38,465 nt of DNA from DATAEK01 sp036258055 (GCA_036258055.1 DATAEK010000016.1:1-38465); one strand, 5' to 3'; shown: positions 14,801 to 22,304, counted from the stretch's first letter. Made by a program: numbers and translations. The notes: a model not told the origin generated them from the letters alone.

Positions 14801-16252
14801 GAGAACGACCTTCTCCTGATGCTCTGGCATCTTCGTCGCCCACCCCAGCTTCGTCTGCAGTGAGGCCTGAAGTGCTTCCATCGCCGGCGGCTCGCCGTGG
14901 ACAATGAAGGTCTGGCGCGGCGGCTGGCGAAAACCGCCGAGCCATCGCAGGATTTCCCGGGAGTCGGCGTGGGCCGACATCGATTCGATGAGCTCGATGT
15001 GCGCCTGCACGGGAACGATCTGCCCGTGAATCTTCACGGTCTTCTCGCCGTCCACGAGGCTCCGCCCCCGCGTACCCGCAGCTTGATAGCCCACGAACAG
15101 CACAGTATTCCTGGGGTTCGGCAACGCCGCTTTGAGGTGGTGCAGCACGCGCCCGCCGGTCGCCATACCGCTCGACGAGATCACGATCGCCGGCATCTTC
15201 GACGCGGTGAGCTCTTTCGACTCCTGCGGGGATGACACGGTACGAAAGCGTTCGGTGCAGAACGCGCACAACGCCCGTTCGCGCTGGGCGTGCACGCGAC
15301 GGCGATCGGCCTGCTCGTCGCGGTCCGCCGGGCCGAACGGCGCTTTGTCGTCGTGGGCCTCGGGCTGCAGGTCTGGATCGAGCTCGCGCAGCCGCTCGGT
15401 ATAGCGCGCCAACGCTTCGATCGCCATCGGGCTGTCGACGAACACCGGAAGCACCGGGATCTTCCGCGCCTCCTCGAGCCGCCTGAGCCAGTACAACAAC
15501 TCCTCGACGCGCCCCACGGCAAACGACGGGATGATCACCCGTCCACCCCTGTCGGCCGTGTCCGCAATGACGCTCGCGAGCTTGCTCCCGTCGTCGTCCA
15601 CTTCGTGCACGCGGTTCCCGTAGGTCGATTCCACGAGCAGGTAATCGGCGCTTTCCACCAGCACCGGATTGGGCAGCACGGGTCGATCGAAGCGTCCGAG
15701 GTCGCCACCGAAGAGAATCGTCTGTCCGTTGACGTGGACCCGCGCGTACGCAGAACCCAGCAGGTGTCCCGCGTTGATGAATTCGACTTCGACACCCTCG
15801 GCCACCGGCATGGGGCGGTCGTAGCCTACTGGCTGCAGATGGGACAGCGCACGGAAAGCATCCGCTTCCGTGTACAGCGGCAACGCCGGCGAATGCTTCG
15901 AGTACCCGTGACGATTGGCGTTGGCAGCATCCTCTTCCTGAATTCGTCCCGCATCAGGCAGCACAATCTTGCAGATGTCCTGCGTGCCGGCCGTGCAGAA
16001 GATGCGGCCTTTGAATCCCTGACTCACGAGGCGCGGAAGATAGCCGCAGTGGTCGAGGTGCGCGTGCGTGAGGACGACGGTGTCGATCGCAGATGCGGCA
16101 ACCGGCAGATTCTGCCAGTTGCGCTCGCGCAGCTCTTTGAGACCCTGGAAGAGCCCGGCATCGAAAAGGACCTTCGCCGACCCGGTATCGAGCAAGTGCT
16201 TCGATCCCGTTACCGTCCGCGCCGCGCCGAGGAACTGGAGTGTCAGTGGCAT
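14798..16252 (-). CDS. MBL-fold / beta-CASP RNA-processing hydrolase
   Basis: This 484-residue metallo-beta-lactamase-fold nuclease is of the beta-CASP/CPSF73-like group. Zinc-binding motif 2 is HAHLDH at 63-68. Other landmarks are FDAGLFQG near 30, NAGHLLGSA, FGGDLGRFDRP, the beta-CASP region VIIPSFAVGRVEELLYWLRRL, then ISSSGMATGGRVLHHL, SAHADSREIL and IVHGEPPAMEALQ (RMMBL-type tail). Members act as exo- or endoribonucleases on RNA. No signal peptide is present, so it is cytoplasmic. It is 4 nt downstream of the PLP enzyme gene and probably co-transcribed with it. The TGA stop lies at the edge of a heptamer repeat element. Confidence 0.9.
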   Translation of the reverse strand: MPLTLQFLGAARTVTGSKHLLDTGSAKVLFDAGLFQGLKELRERNWQNLPVAASAIDTVVLTHAHLDHCGYLPRLVSQGFKGRIFCTAGTQDICKIVLPDAGRIQEEDAANANRHGYSKHSPALPLYTEADAFRALSHLQPVGYDRPMPVAEGVEVEFINAGHLLGSAYARVHVNGQTILFGGDLGRFDRPVLPNPVLVESADYLLVESTYGNRVHEVDDDGSKLASVIADTADRGGRVIIPSFAVGRVEELLYWLRRLEEARKIPVLPVFVDSPMAIEALARYTERLRELDPDLQPEAHDDKAPFGPADRDEQADRRRVHAQRERALCAFCTERFRTVSSPQESKELTASKMPAIVISSSGMATGGRVLHHLKAALPNPRNTVLFVGYQAAGTRGRSLVDGEKTVKIHGQIVPVQAHIELIESMSAHADSREILRWLGGFRQPPRQTFIVHGEPPAMEALQASLQTKLGWATKMPEHQEKVVL

Positions 16253-16256
16253 CGTG

Positions 16257-17219
16257 TCACGCGAAAAGACCGACCTGTCCGCCGGTGTGCCAGAAGAGCA
16301 CCGAGTCGTTATCCGAAAAACTCCCGGCCCGCACGCGCGCGATGAGTCCTGCCATCGCCTTCGACGTGTAGGTGGGATCGAGGAAGATTGCTTCCGTCCT
16401 CGCCGTCAGCTCGATGGCTTCCCGGGACAACGGCGTTGGTATGCCGTAGCCCTCGCCGACGAACCTGTCGTCGACCTCGACACGCGCGTCGAGGAGTGGC
16501 CGTTCGTCGCATCCCAGCAGCGGCGCGAGACCGGCCATGAGGCTTCGCACCTCGCGCTCGAGGCTCGCTGACGGCTCGTCCGCGCTGACCCCGATCACGC
16601 GCGTCGGAACAGTGGCGAGCGCGCAGCCCGCGGTCAGGCCGGCCTGGGTGCCCCCGGATGACGATGCGTGGAGGATCACGTCAGGTGGAGGGATCTGGTC
16701 CAACAGCTCGAAGAGCGCTTGCACGTACGCTGCCGCACCGAGCGGCGTCGACGCGCCGAGGGGGATCACGTACGGCGTGCGCCCGGCGCGCTTCAGCTCG
16801 TCCGCGGCCTCTTCCATCGCCGCCGCCCGCAGCTCGCGGGCCGGAACGTATCGAACCTCCGCGCCAAGCAGCCCGTCGAGGAGCGCGTTGGCCGCGGGCC
16901 GCTCCGGTTTCGTGCCGTTGAGCACGAGAACGCAGCGCAGACCAAGTTTCGCCGCCGCCGCTGCGGTGACGCGCGCGTGATTCGACTGGACGCCGCCGCA
17001 GGTGATCAACGTGTCAGCGCCGCGCGCCCGGGCGTCCGCCGCCACGAGCGCCATCTTGCGGACCTTGTTGCCACCGAAGGCAAACCCGATGGTGTCGTCG
17101 CGCTTGACGAGCAGGCGTGGGCCGCGGCCAAGCGCCGCGCGCAATCGTGAGAGCTCTTCGACGGGTGTCGGCGGTGAAAAGAGAGGGACGGCCGCGATCG
17201 GCCGGAGGGCGGGCGTCAT
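16257..17219 (-). CDS. PLP-dependent D-cysteine desulfhydrase / ACC deaminase-like enzyme
   Basis: This 320-residue fold-type II PLP enzyme has the cofactor lysine K52 in FAFGGNKVRKM, GGVQSNHARVTAAAAAKLGL nearby (landmark GGVQSNH), and a glycine-rich phosphate loop SSSGGTQAG near 190-198. This matches the D-cysteine desulfhydrase/ACC deaminase family, which breaks D-cysteine to pyruvate, sulfide and ammonia or opens aminocyclopropane carboxylate. The two activities cannot be separated with confidence here. The C-terminus FWHTGGQVGLFA is typical. It is divergent from the MetF-like gene over 36 nt that contain a palindromic -10-like box, and the start may be nearly leaderless. Confidence 0.88.
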   Translation of the reverse strand: MTPALRPIAAVPLFSPPTPVEELSRLRAALGRGPRLLVKRDDTIGFAFGGNKVRKMALVAADARARGADTLITCGGVQSNHARVTAAAAAKLGLRCVLVLNGTKPERPAANALLDGLLGAEVRYVPARELRAAAMEEAADELKRAGRTPYVIPLGASTPLGAAAYVQALFELLDQIPPPDVILHASSSGGTQAGLTAGCALATVPTRVIGVSADEPSASLEREVRSLMAGLAPLLGCDERPLLDARVEVDDRFVGEGYGIPTPLSREAIELTARTEAIFLDPTYTSKAMAGLIARVRAGSFSDNDSVLFWHTGGQVGLFA

Positions 17220-17228
17220 TCAAGCGTT

Positions 17229-17238
17229 CAGTATACTG
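17229..17238. promoter_or_regulatory. Palindromic CAGTATACTG, possible shared bidirectional -10
   Basis: The only AT-rich patch in the 36-nt gap between divergent genes is the perfect 10-bp palindrome CAGTATACTG. It contains TATACT on both strands. On the plus strand this ends 18 nt before the MetF-like ATG; on the minus strand it ends 12 nt before the PLP enzyme's ATG. A symmetric -10 serving both genes is the simplest reading. No clear -35 box is visible on either side, so the call remains tentative. Confidence 0.4.
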
Positions 17239-17255
17239 TTCCCCCGGTTAGCAGG

Positions 17256-18122
17256 ATGCCCGCACTTCTCGATCGTCTTCGTGCTCATGACCCGGTGATC
17301 GCTGCGGAGCTTCGGCCGCCACGCGCCGAGCTCGAAGCGGCAGCCAGCATGGACGCCTGGATCGACACGTATCACGCGGTAAAGAGCCTCACGCGTGACG
17401 GCACGTTTGTATTTCTCACCGACAGCGCCGTCGGCTCCAAGGAAGAAGACAACCTGCGGCACCTGGTGATCAATCTGGGCAGCGACGTGTCACGGTCGTC
17501 GGTGGTGCCGTTCCTCACGAGCAAGCATCCGCTGGAATACTGCCTCGCCTACGCGGATCGTGCTCAGCAGCACGGCTTCGATTCATTGGTCGTTCTCGGC
17601 GGCGACAAGTCGGTCGGCGCGCCGCGATGCGTCACGCACGCGTGGGAACTGCGTCGGGCCATCCGGCAGCATCAGCCACATCTCACCCTCGGGGGATGGG
17701 CGAATCCTCATGGGGATGCCGAGGCTCAGGTGCGTTACCTCCTCGACGCCGACGTCAACGCGGAGTTCTACCTCACGCAGATCGTGTCGCACCACAGCCG
17801 CAACGCCGTCGAACGTTTCGTCCGCGAGGCCGAGCGGCGGACGTTGACGCTGCCGGGCATGTTCGGGATCTTCTATTACCGGTCGGCGAACCCGCGAACG
17901 CTCACAGCGCTCAGCGGCTTTCTGCCGGTGCCGGCCGAGGCGCTGACCCGCGAGTTCGGTGAAGGGGCGACCGCCGACGAAGTCTGTGCGCGATCGCTAA
18001 GGACCTTGATGGACGTGGGCGCACGGCATTTCTACATCAGCAACCTGCCGCTGGGTGCCGCGGCCGTCACGCTCCACCGTATTCTGGATCTCGTCGGCGT
18101 CAGTCTCCGCCGGCGCCCTTGA
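17256..18122 (+). CDS. MetF-like methylenetetrahydrofolate reductase family protein
   Basis: This 288-residue protein has the pattern of the MTHFR TIM barrel: AELRPPRAE at the N-terminus in place of the usual FEFFPP, VVLGGD near 110, GGWANPHGD, NAEFYLTQIVSH, and PGMFGIFYYRSANPRTL. MTHFR reduces methylenetetrahydrofolate to methyltetrahydrofolate with FAD. Length is near that of E. coli MetF. It is a divergent member, so its exact substrate is uncertain. The start at 17256 has only a close AGCAGG. The gene's last 23 nt overlap the end of the convergent zinc-ribbon gene. Confidence 0.75.
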   Translation: MPALLDRLRAHDPVIAAELRPPRAELEAAASMDAWIDTYHAVKSLTRDGTFVFLTDSAVGSKEEDNLRHLVINLGSDVSRSSVVPFLTSKHPLEYCLAYADRAQQHGFDSLVVLGGDKSVGAPRCVTHAWELRRAIRQHQPHLTLGGWANPHGDAEAQVRYLLDADVNAEFYLTQIVSHHSRNAVERFVREAERRTLTLPGMFGIFYYRSANPRTLTALSGFLPVPAEALTREFGEGATADEVCARSLRTLMDVGARHFYISNLPLGAAAVTLHRILDLVGVSLRRRP

Positions 18123-18744
18123 ACTGATCCTCCTCGTCGGCGAAGAGGACGTTGAAGCTGGTGAGGCTGCCGTAGCACCCGCTGATGTAGCCCTGGATCT
18201 TGATCTTCACGTCTTCCGCCAGATCGGTCGCGTTGACCTGCTGTTCGAGCGTGCGCAGCCGGTTCCGCAGCATGACGACCTTGTGGAAGAACGTCTCGAT
18301 CGGCCAGGACTTCTCCTGGAGTCCCGGGGTGCCTGGTCTGAGGACCAGCGATCCGCCGCGCCACTTGTCCGCGGGCACGGCCGGCGTGATTCCGGTCTCT
18401 TCGCGAATCACGCGCCGCAGCAGCATCTCGAGATCCGCGTCATCAGCCGCCATGGGTGGGCCTGTCCTTTCGCGTTCGCTCACGATGGGAAAGGGATCGC
18501 GGACGCGATCGCGCCGCGGTTCTGCGGTGGTCGCCGCCCGGCGCGCGCCGGGCTCGGGTGACGTCACCTCGCCAGTCGAGATCCTCGGGCCACCGCGATA
18601 GTTGTGCTCGCTCTGACAGTAGCCGCACACGACCCGGATCGGCACACCGGCGGGGTCGGCGGCGATGACCGTGTGCATGCGATCGGTCTTGCACACGCGA
18701 CAGAAATCCTCGAGCGATTCGCCGGCACGGTACATCCGGGACAT
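18100..18744 (-). CDS. Zinc-ribbon protein with conserved C-terminal region, function unknown
   Basis: This protein of about 214 residues has an N-terminal treble-clef or zinc-ribbon-like unit, C15xxC18 (FCRVCKTDRMHTV) and C40xxC43 (VVCGYCQSEHNY). A charged, probably disordered linker (about 50-95) leads to a C-terminal helical region, with SWPIETFFHKVVMLRNRLRTLEQQVN and EDVKIKIQGYISGCYGSLTSFNVLF as landmarks. The start is uncertain among 18777, 18744 and 18735; 18744 is chosen because it puts the zinc motif near the N-terminus, but no good ribosome site is seen. It is head-to-head with the aminotransferase gene and overlaps the MetF-like gene's end by 23 nt. The C-terminal conservation suggests a protein- or nucleic-acid-binding role, unproven. 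Confidence 0.7.
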   Translation of the reverse strand: MSRMYRAGESLEDFCRVCKTDRMHTVIAADPAGVPIRVVCGYCQSEHNYRGGPRISTGEVTSPEPGARRAATTAEPRRDRVRDPFPIVSERERTGPPMAADDADLEMLLRRVIREETGITPAVPADKWRGGSLVLRPGTPGLQEKSWPIETFFHKVVMLRNRLRTLEQQVNATDLAEDVKIKIQGYISGCYGSLTSFNVLFADEEDQFKGAGGD

Positions 18745-18784
18745 GGCGTCTATTCTGGACCGATTTGAGGGTAACATCGTTCAC

Positions 18785-19978
18785 ATGGGGCATTTTCTGG
18801 ATACCGTCCCGTTCTCCGGCATCATCCGCATCCGCGACATGATGTACGGCGTCAAGGATCCGTTCCGCCTCGATCAAGGGGATGTGAGCTTCGACGCGCC
18901 AGACAGCGTCAAGCAGGCGATGCGGCGGGCCATCGATGAGAATCGCAGTCACTACCTGCAGACGACCGGGGCACCGCGGCTGCTCGAGCTCCTCGCCGAA
19001 AAGCTGCGATCGGTGAATCACATTCCAGTCGGCGGCTCCGACGAGGTCATGGTGACGACCGGCGGCATCCACGCGCTCTACATCATCTGCCAGGCCCTGC
19101 TCGAACCTGGTGACGAAGTCATCGTGCCGGATCCCGAATGGCCACCGGCGGCGGGGAACATCAAAGCGGCACAGGGGGTTCCAGTCCCATGCCCGCTGCA
19201 CGAACGGCTGGCGTGGCGTTACGACATCACCGAGCTCGAATCGAAGATCACACCGCGGACCCGTGCGATCTACATCAACTCGCCGCAGAATCCGACTGGC
19301 GGCGTGCTGACGCGCGAAGACCTCGAGCGCATTGCCGGGATCGTCCGCTCACGAGATCTGTGGCTGATCTCCGACGAGGCCTACGAGGACGTCGTGTTCG
19401 ACGGCGCGTCACACGTCAGCCCGGCGGCGCTACCGGAGATGTACGAGCGGACGCTGTCGTTCTACACGTTCAGCAAGTCGTTTGCGATGACCGGCCTCAG
19501 GCTGGGGTATCTCGCCGCGCGTGACCCCAAGCTGCGCGAGCGGATGAAAAAGGTGCTCTTCTACACCGCCAGCAACATCTCGTCGGTCGTCCAGTACGGT
19601 GGCATCGGCGCACTCGAAGGATCGCAGGACTCCATTCAGGCGTTTCGCACCGAGCTGCAGGCGAGGCGCGACCTGTTCTACGCCGGCGTCAGGGAACACA
19701 CTGGCGGGATTCTCAGCGGTGAGCCGCCGAAGGGGGCGTTCTACGCTTTCCTCCGGATCGACCCGTCCTGGCGGAGCGACAAACCTGGCGCCACCGAGTC
19801 CATCTCGTGGGCCATGGCCGAACATCTGATCTCACAGGCTCGCATCGGCTGCGTGCCGGGCGTCGACTTCGGCGCCAACGGCGAAGGCTACATCCGCTTC
19901 TGCTTCGCGCGCGAGCGTCGGGAGCTGACCGGCGCCCTTGAATCGATGAAGCTCCTTGCGAAAGCTCCGGCCTCCTGA
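18785..19978 (+). CDS. Class I/II PLP aminotransferase
   Basis: This 397-residue fold-type I aminotransferase has NSPQNPTGGVL near 165-175, SDEAYEDVVF near 196-205, the PLP lysine K231 in YTFSKSFAMTGLRLGYL, and a C-terminal arginine region (GYIRFCFARERREL). Members transfer amino groups between amino acids and 2-oxoacids. The start at 18785 (MGHFLDTV) is preceded by GAGGG at a long spacing. An alternative ATG at 18743 adds 14 residues and would overlap the start codon of the opposite-strand zinc-ribbon gene. The specific substrate is unknown. It converges on the receiver gene with 1 nt between stops. Confidence 0.88.
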   Translation: MGHFLDTVPFSGIIRIRDMMYGVKDPFRLDQGDVSFDAPDSVKQAMRRAIDENRSHYLQTTGAPRLLELLAEKLRSVNHIPVGGSDEVMVTTGGIHALYIICQALLEPGDEVIVPDPEWPPAAGNIKAAQGVPVPCPLHERLAWRYDITELESKITPRTRAIYINSPQNPTGGVLTREDLERIAGIVRSRDLWLISDEAYEDVVFDGASHVSPAALPEMYERTLSFYTFSKSFAMTGLRLGYLAARDPKLRERMKKVLFYTASNISSVVQYGGIGALEGSQDSIQAFRTELQARRDLFYAGVREHTGGILSGEPPKGAFYAFLRIDPSWRSDKPGATESISWAMAEHLISQARIGCVPGVDFGANGEGYIRFCFARERRELTGALESMKLLAKAPAS

Positions 19979-19979
19979 C

Positions 19980-20585
19980 TCAGTCGCACTCTTCCAGCAG
20001 CGCTCTGATTCCTTCGCAAACCTTGAGATTCATCTGCGATGGCTCGAACGCCTGAGCACACGTTGGAGCTGTTGCCGAAAAGCCTTCGCGACGTTCATTC
20101 GAGCGCGGCTCGACGCTCATTGACTGCAGAATTCGCTTGACCTGATCGAGGAAGATGTCGAGGTCGAGCGGCTTGCTGATGATCTCGACATTCGGAAGAT
20201 CGTTGACGTCAGGATGCGCGGTGACGATGAGCGTCGCCGTTCGCTCCAGGAGTCCCTCACGGGCGGCCTCGTTCAGCATCCACGCACCGGTCTCGCCGGG
20301 CATGGAGTAGTCGCTGAGGACGAGATCGTAGTGCGCCGCCTGGAGATGGGTCAGACCGTCTGCCGCAGAGCTCGCCTCGTCGACCTCGTGACCTTCGATC
20401 TGCAACGCCGTCACGAGCATCCGCCTCATGTCGTCCTGATCGTCGACAACGAGGATAGCAGCTGGACCGGCCGAACTGCCTGTATCCGCTACAGGTGTGT
20501 CCGCCCTGCGACGTTTCCTCGAGCGGCGGTTGACTGGAACCGCCTTCACCGGCGAGAGATGCGAGCAGGGCCCCGGAGCTGCCAC
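19980..20585 (-). CDS. Stand-alone response regulator receiver protein
   Basis: This 201-residue protein has one CheY-like receiver domain at about 43-155. The acidic pair is D48-D49 (ILVVDDQDD), the phosphoacceptor D92 (LVLSDYSMP), T122 (LIVTAHP) and K138 (ISKPLD), all intact. There is no output domain. The N-terminal 40 residues are basic (NRRSRKRRRADTP), and the C-terminal 45 residues contain three Cys. The start is GTG at 20583-20585, preceded by AGGAAAC; a 7-bp hairpin lies just upstream. No histidine kinase gene is in the window, so its partner is unknown. Confidence 0.82.
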   Translation of the reverse strand: MAAPGPCSHLSPVKAVPVNRRSRKRRRADTPVADTGSSAGPAAILVVDDQDDMRRMLVTALQIEGHEVDEASSAADGLTHLQAAHYDLVLSDYSMPGETGAWMLNEAAREGLLERTATLIVTAHPDVNDLPNVEIISKPLDLDIFLDQVKRILQSMSVEPRSNERREGFSATAPTCAQAFEPSQMNLKVCEGIRALLEECD

Positions 20586-20596
20586 GCGTTTCCTGC

Positions 20597-20615
20597 GCTG
20601 TTTTTAGCAAACAGC
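20597..20615 (-). other. 7-bp hairpin upstream of the receiver gene
   Basis: GCTGTTT (20597-20603) and AAACAGC (20609-20615) form a perfect 7-bp stem with a 5-nt loop. On the minus strand it lies between the SDR gene's stop (20662) and the receiver's GTG (20585), 11 nt before that start, next to its AGGAAAC. No run of T follows, so an intrinsic terminator is not well supported. It may modulate translation or mark the end of the SDR transcript. Confidence 0.4.
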
Positions 20616-20661
20616 GGGCCGGAGCGCTCAGCTCAACAGCGGAAGCGTGCGCGGATCTGCA

Positions 20662-21402
20662 CTACTTGATGTGTCGGCCGCCGTCGACGCGAATGGTCTC
20701 GCCGGTCGTAAACCCGGACTCGAGCAGGAACATCACGGCGGCAACGATTTCCGCTTCGCCGCCCCACCGTCCGAGCGGCGTGGCCGTCTCGACTGCTTTG
20801 GACTCCTCCTCGGACAAACCCGGAGGCGCGAGGATGGGCCCGGGCGCAATCGCGTTCACGAGGATGTGATCCGGCGCGAGCTCGAGCGCAAGTGCTTCGG
20901 TGAGGCCGATCACACCGCGCTTCGCGACGTAGTACGCGAGGTATCCGGGATAGCGCGGCCGGCCGCTCGCCGCCACCCAGTCCGCGAAGTTGACGATGCG
21001 CCCCTCGCCGGCAGTGCGTAGGTGTGGGACCGCCGCGCGCGAGCAGAGAAACGCCGCTCTGAGATCGACGTTGATCGCGGCGTTCCAGGCGTCCTCATCG
21101 AGCTCGTCGATCGCAACCTGCTTGTAGACCGACGCCATGTTCACGAGCACGTCGAGCCGGCCGAGCGACGCGACGGCCTCTTCGACGAGCTTCGCGCAGT
21201 CGGAACCGCGCGCAAGATCCACCTGAATTACGAACGCACGCCGTCCGGCTTTCCTTACGTCGGCCGCCGCTGCCTCCGCGTCGTCGCGCGATCGCTGGTA
21301 CGAAAGGGCAACGTCCATCCCCCGCCGTGCGAGCTCCACCGCAACCGCGGCGCCAATGCGCTTGCCGCCCGTGATGAGCGCCGCCTTACCAGTGAGGTTC
21401 AT
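20662..21402 (-). CDS. Short-chain dehydrogenase/reductase (pteridine reductase-like)
   Basis: This 246-residue SDR enzyme has the NAD(P) motif TGGKRIG at 11-17, NMASVYK in the NNAG position, catalytic YYVAK (YxxxK), and IAPGPI. The TGGxRIG form with the following ALSYQRS is like pteridine reductases (FolM/PTR1 group), but other SDR activities are possible. The start at 21402 (MNLTGKAALIT) fits the family N-terminus; the in-frame extension to 21441 runs into a GC-palindromic repeat. No clear Shine-Dalgarno is visible. The receiver gene follows on the same strand after 76 nt. Confidence 0.85.
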   Translation of the reverse strand: MNLTGKAALITGGKRIGAAVAVELARRGMDVALSYQRSRDDAEAAAADVRKAGRRAFVIQVDLARGSDCAKLVEEAVASLGRLDVLVNMASVYKQVAIDELDEDAWNAAINVDLRAAFLCSRAAVPHLRTAGEGRIVNFADWVAASGRPRYPGYLAYYVAKRGVIGLTEALALELAPDHILVNAIAPGPILAPPGLSEEESKAVETATPLGRWGGEAEIVAAVMFLLESGFTTGETIRVDGGRHIK

Positions 21403-21419
21403 CTGAATGGTGTCTTTTT

Positions 21420-21489
21420 TCAGTTTGTCGCGGGGCCCCACCCACGCGACCTGCCAGCGCTTCGCTTCGCTCGCGCGGGTGGTTAGTAA
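21420..21489. repeat. GC-palindromic dispersed repeat, copy 1
   Basis: A 70-nt segment beginning TCAGTTTGTCGCGGGGCCCC and continuing ACCCACGCGACCTGCCAGCG is also found at 24430-24500 with most positions identical. It contains GGGGCCCC and a longer dyad pairing CCACGCG with CGCGGGTGG-type sequence. It stands just upstream of the SDR start codon and is followed on the other side by a heptamer ladder and a minus-strand stop codon, the same order as at copy 2. Confidence 0.7.
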
Positions 21490-21508
21490 GCATGGGGAGA
21501 AACGTGTA

Positions 21509-21571
21509 GCGACTCTCTCTGTGTTCTATCTCCTATCTCCTACCTCCTGACTCCCACCTCCTGACTCCTGA
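21509..21571. repeat. Heptamer-period intergenic repeat, site 3
   Basis: On the plus strand the units TCTCTGT, GTTCTAT, CTCCTAT, CTCCTAC, CTCCTGA, CTCCCAC, CTCCTGA and CTCCTGA run in strict 7-nt phase from 21516 to 21571, with a weaker unit before them. The next bases are CA and then TCA (21574-21576), the TGA stop of the exported protein gene on the minus strand. The unit sequence differs from sites 1 and 2, but the period and the position against a stop codon are the same. Confidence 0.75.
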
Positions 21572-21573
21572 CA

Positions 21574-22248
21574 TCACGCTTCGATCTTTCCCACGAGTAC
21601 CACGCCGAACTTCAGCGTGCCGCCGGGCTGGCCGTCACGCGTGATCGGGACCTGCATGACGATCGCATCGTGACCGAGCTCGGTCTTGTGCGGCTGCAGC
21701 GGTGCTTCGGTTGCCACGGGCGGATCGATGCTCCAGACCGCGGGATGCGATCCGCCGATCGACTGCTTGGAGATGTCGACCGTGCCGTCGTGACCGTGCG
21801 GAGCGGGATCCTGGTCCACGGCGGCTGGACCAAGCAGCAAGAACTCGCGGAAGGGTGATACACCGAGGTGATCGCCGTTCTGCGGTTGGATGCCGTAGCG
21901 CAGCGTGTAGACGCCCGCCTTGATGACGTGGGCCCGGATGTCGCGATAGTCCGCTGAGATTTTCACGACGCCGACGAGGGAGCCTTCCTCGACATCGGCC
22001 CACGACGGCGGGCCAGAGCCTGCTTTCACCGGCAACGACTTCACCCACCAGAACTCGAGCGTCGCGGCGGGCTGAGGCACTGTCACCGCGACGGCGTCAT
22101 TCGAGAGCAGCGAGAGCACGGCCGGTGCGAGCTCCGACGGCGGAGCGGCGCTGCGCGTGGTCGCAGTCAGCGATCCGCTTTGCGATCCCGTGAGCGGCGC
22201 GAATGAGACAACGGTTAGAAAGACGAGGATGCTGAGCGTGGAGGACAT
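21574..22248 (-). CDS. Exported protein of unknown function
   Basis: This 224-residue protein begins MSSTLSILVFLTVVSFAPLTGSQ, a signal peptide. The start at 22248 is chosen for that reason. No Shine-Dalgarno is present, and a 13-bp perfect hairpin ends 9 nt upstream. The mature part contains LEFWWVKSLPV, WADVEEGSLVGVVKI, then YTLRYGIQPQNGDHLGVSP and FREFLLLGPA, and closes with a beta-rich GGTLKFGVVLVGKIEA. It looks like a small beta-sandwich secreted protein. It follows the DUF1326 gene by 56 nt on the same strand. I do not recognise a named domain. Confidence 0.7.
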   Translation of the reverse strand: MSSTLSILVFLTVVSFAPLTGSQSGSLTATTRSAAPPSELAPAVLSLLSNDAVAVTVPQPAATLEFWWVKSLPVKAGSGPPSWADVEEGSLVGVVKISADYRDIRAHVIKAGVYTLRYGIQPQNGDHLGVSPFREFLLLGPAAVDQDPAPHGHDGTVDISKQSIGGSHPAVWSIDPPVATEAPLQPHKTELGHDAIVMQVPITRDGQPGGTLKFGVVLVGKIEA

Positions 22249-22257
22249 GCGGAAGCA

Positions 22258-22287
22258 GCGAAGGCTGAGAGCAGTCTCAGCCTTCGC
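22258..22287 (-). other. 13-bp perfect hairpin before the exported protein's start
   Basis: GCGAAGGCTGAGA (22258-22270) and TCTCAGCCTTCGC (22275-22287) are exact reverse complements with the loop GCAG. On the minus strand the hairpin lies 17 nt after the DUF1326 gene's stop and ends 9 nt before the next ATG (22248). No T-run follows. It could be a terminator lacking a U-tract, an mRNA 3' stabiliser, or a translation control element for the downstream gene. Confidence 0.65.
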
Positions 22288-22304
22288 GCACGATAGCGAT
22301 CGAT

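Noticed and set aside
14626..14904. N-terminal extension of the M49 peptidase gene
   Set aside because: The extra 93 codons run through the heptamer element and into the beta-CASP gene. Starting at 14625 gives a proper lipoprotein signal.
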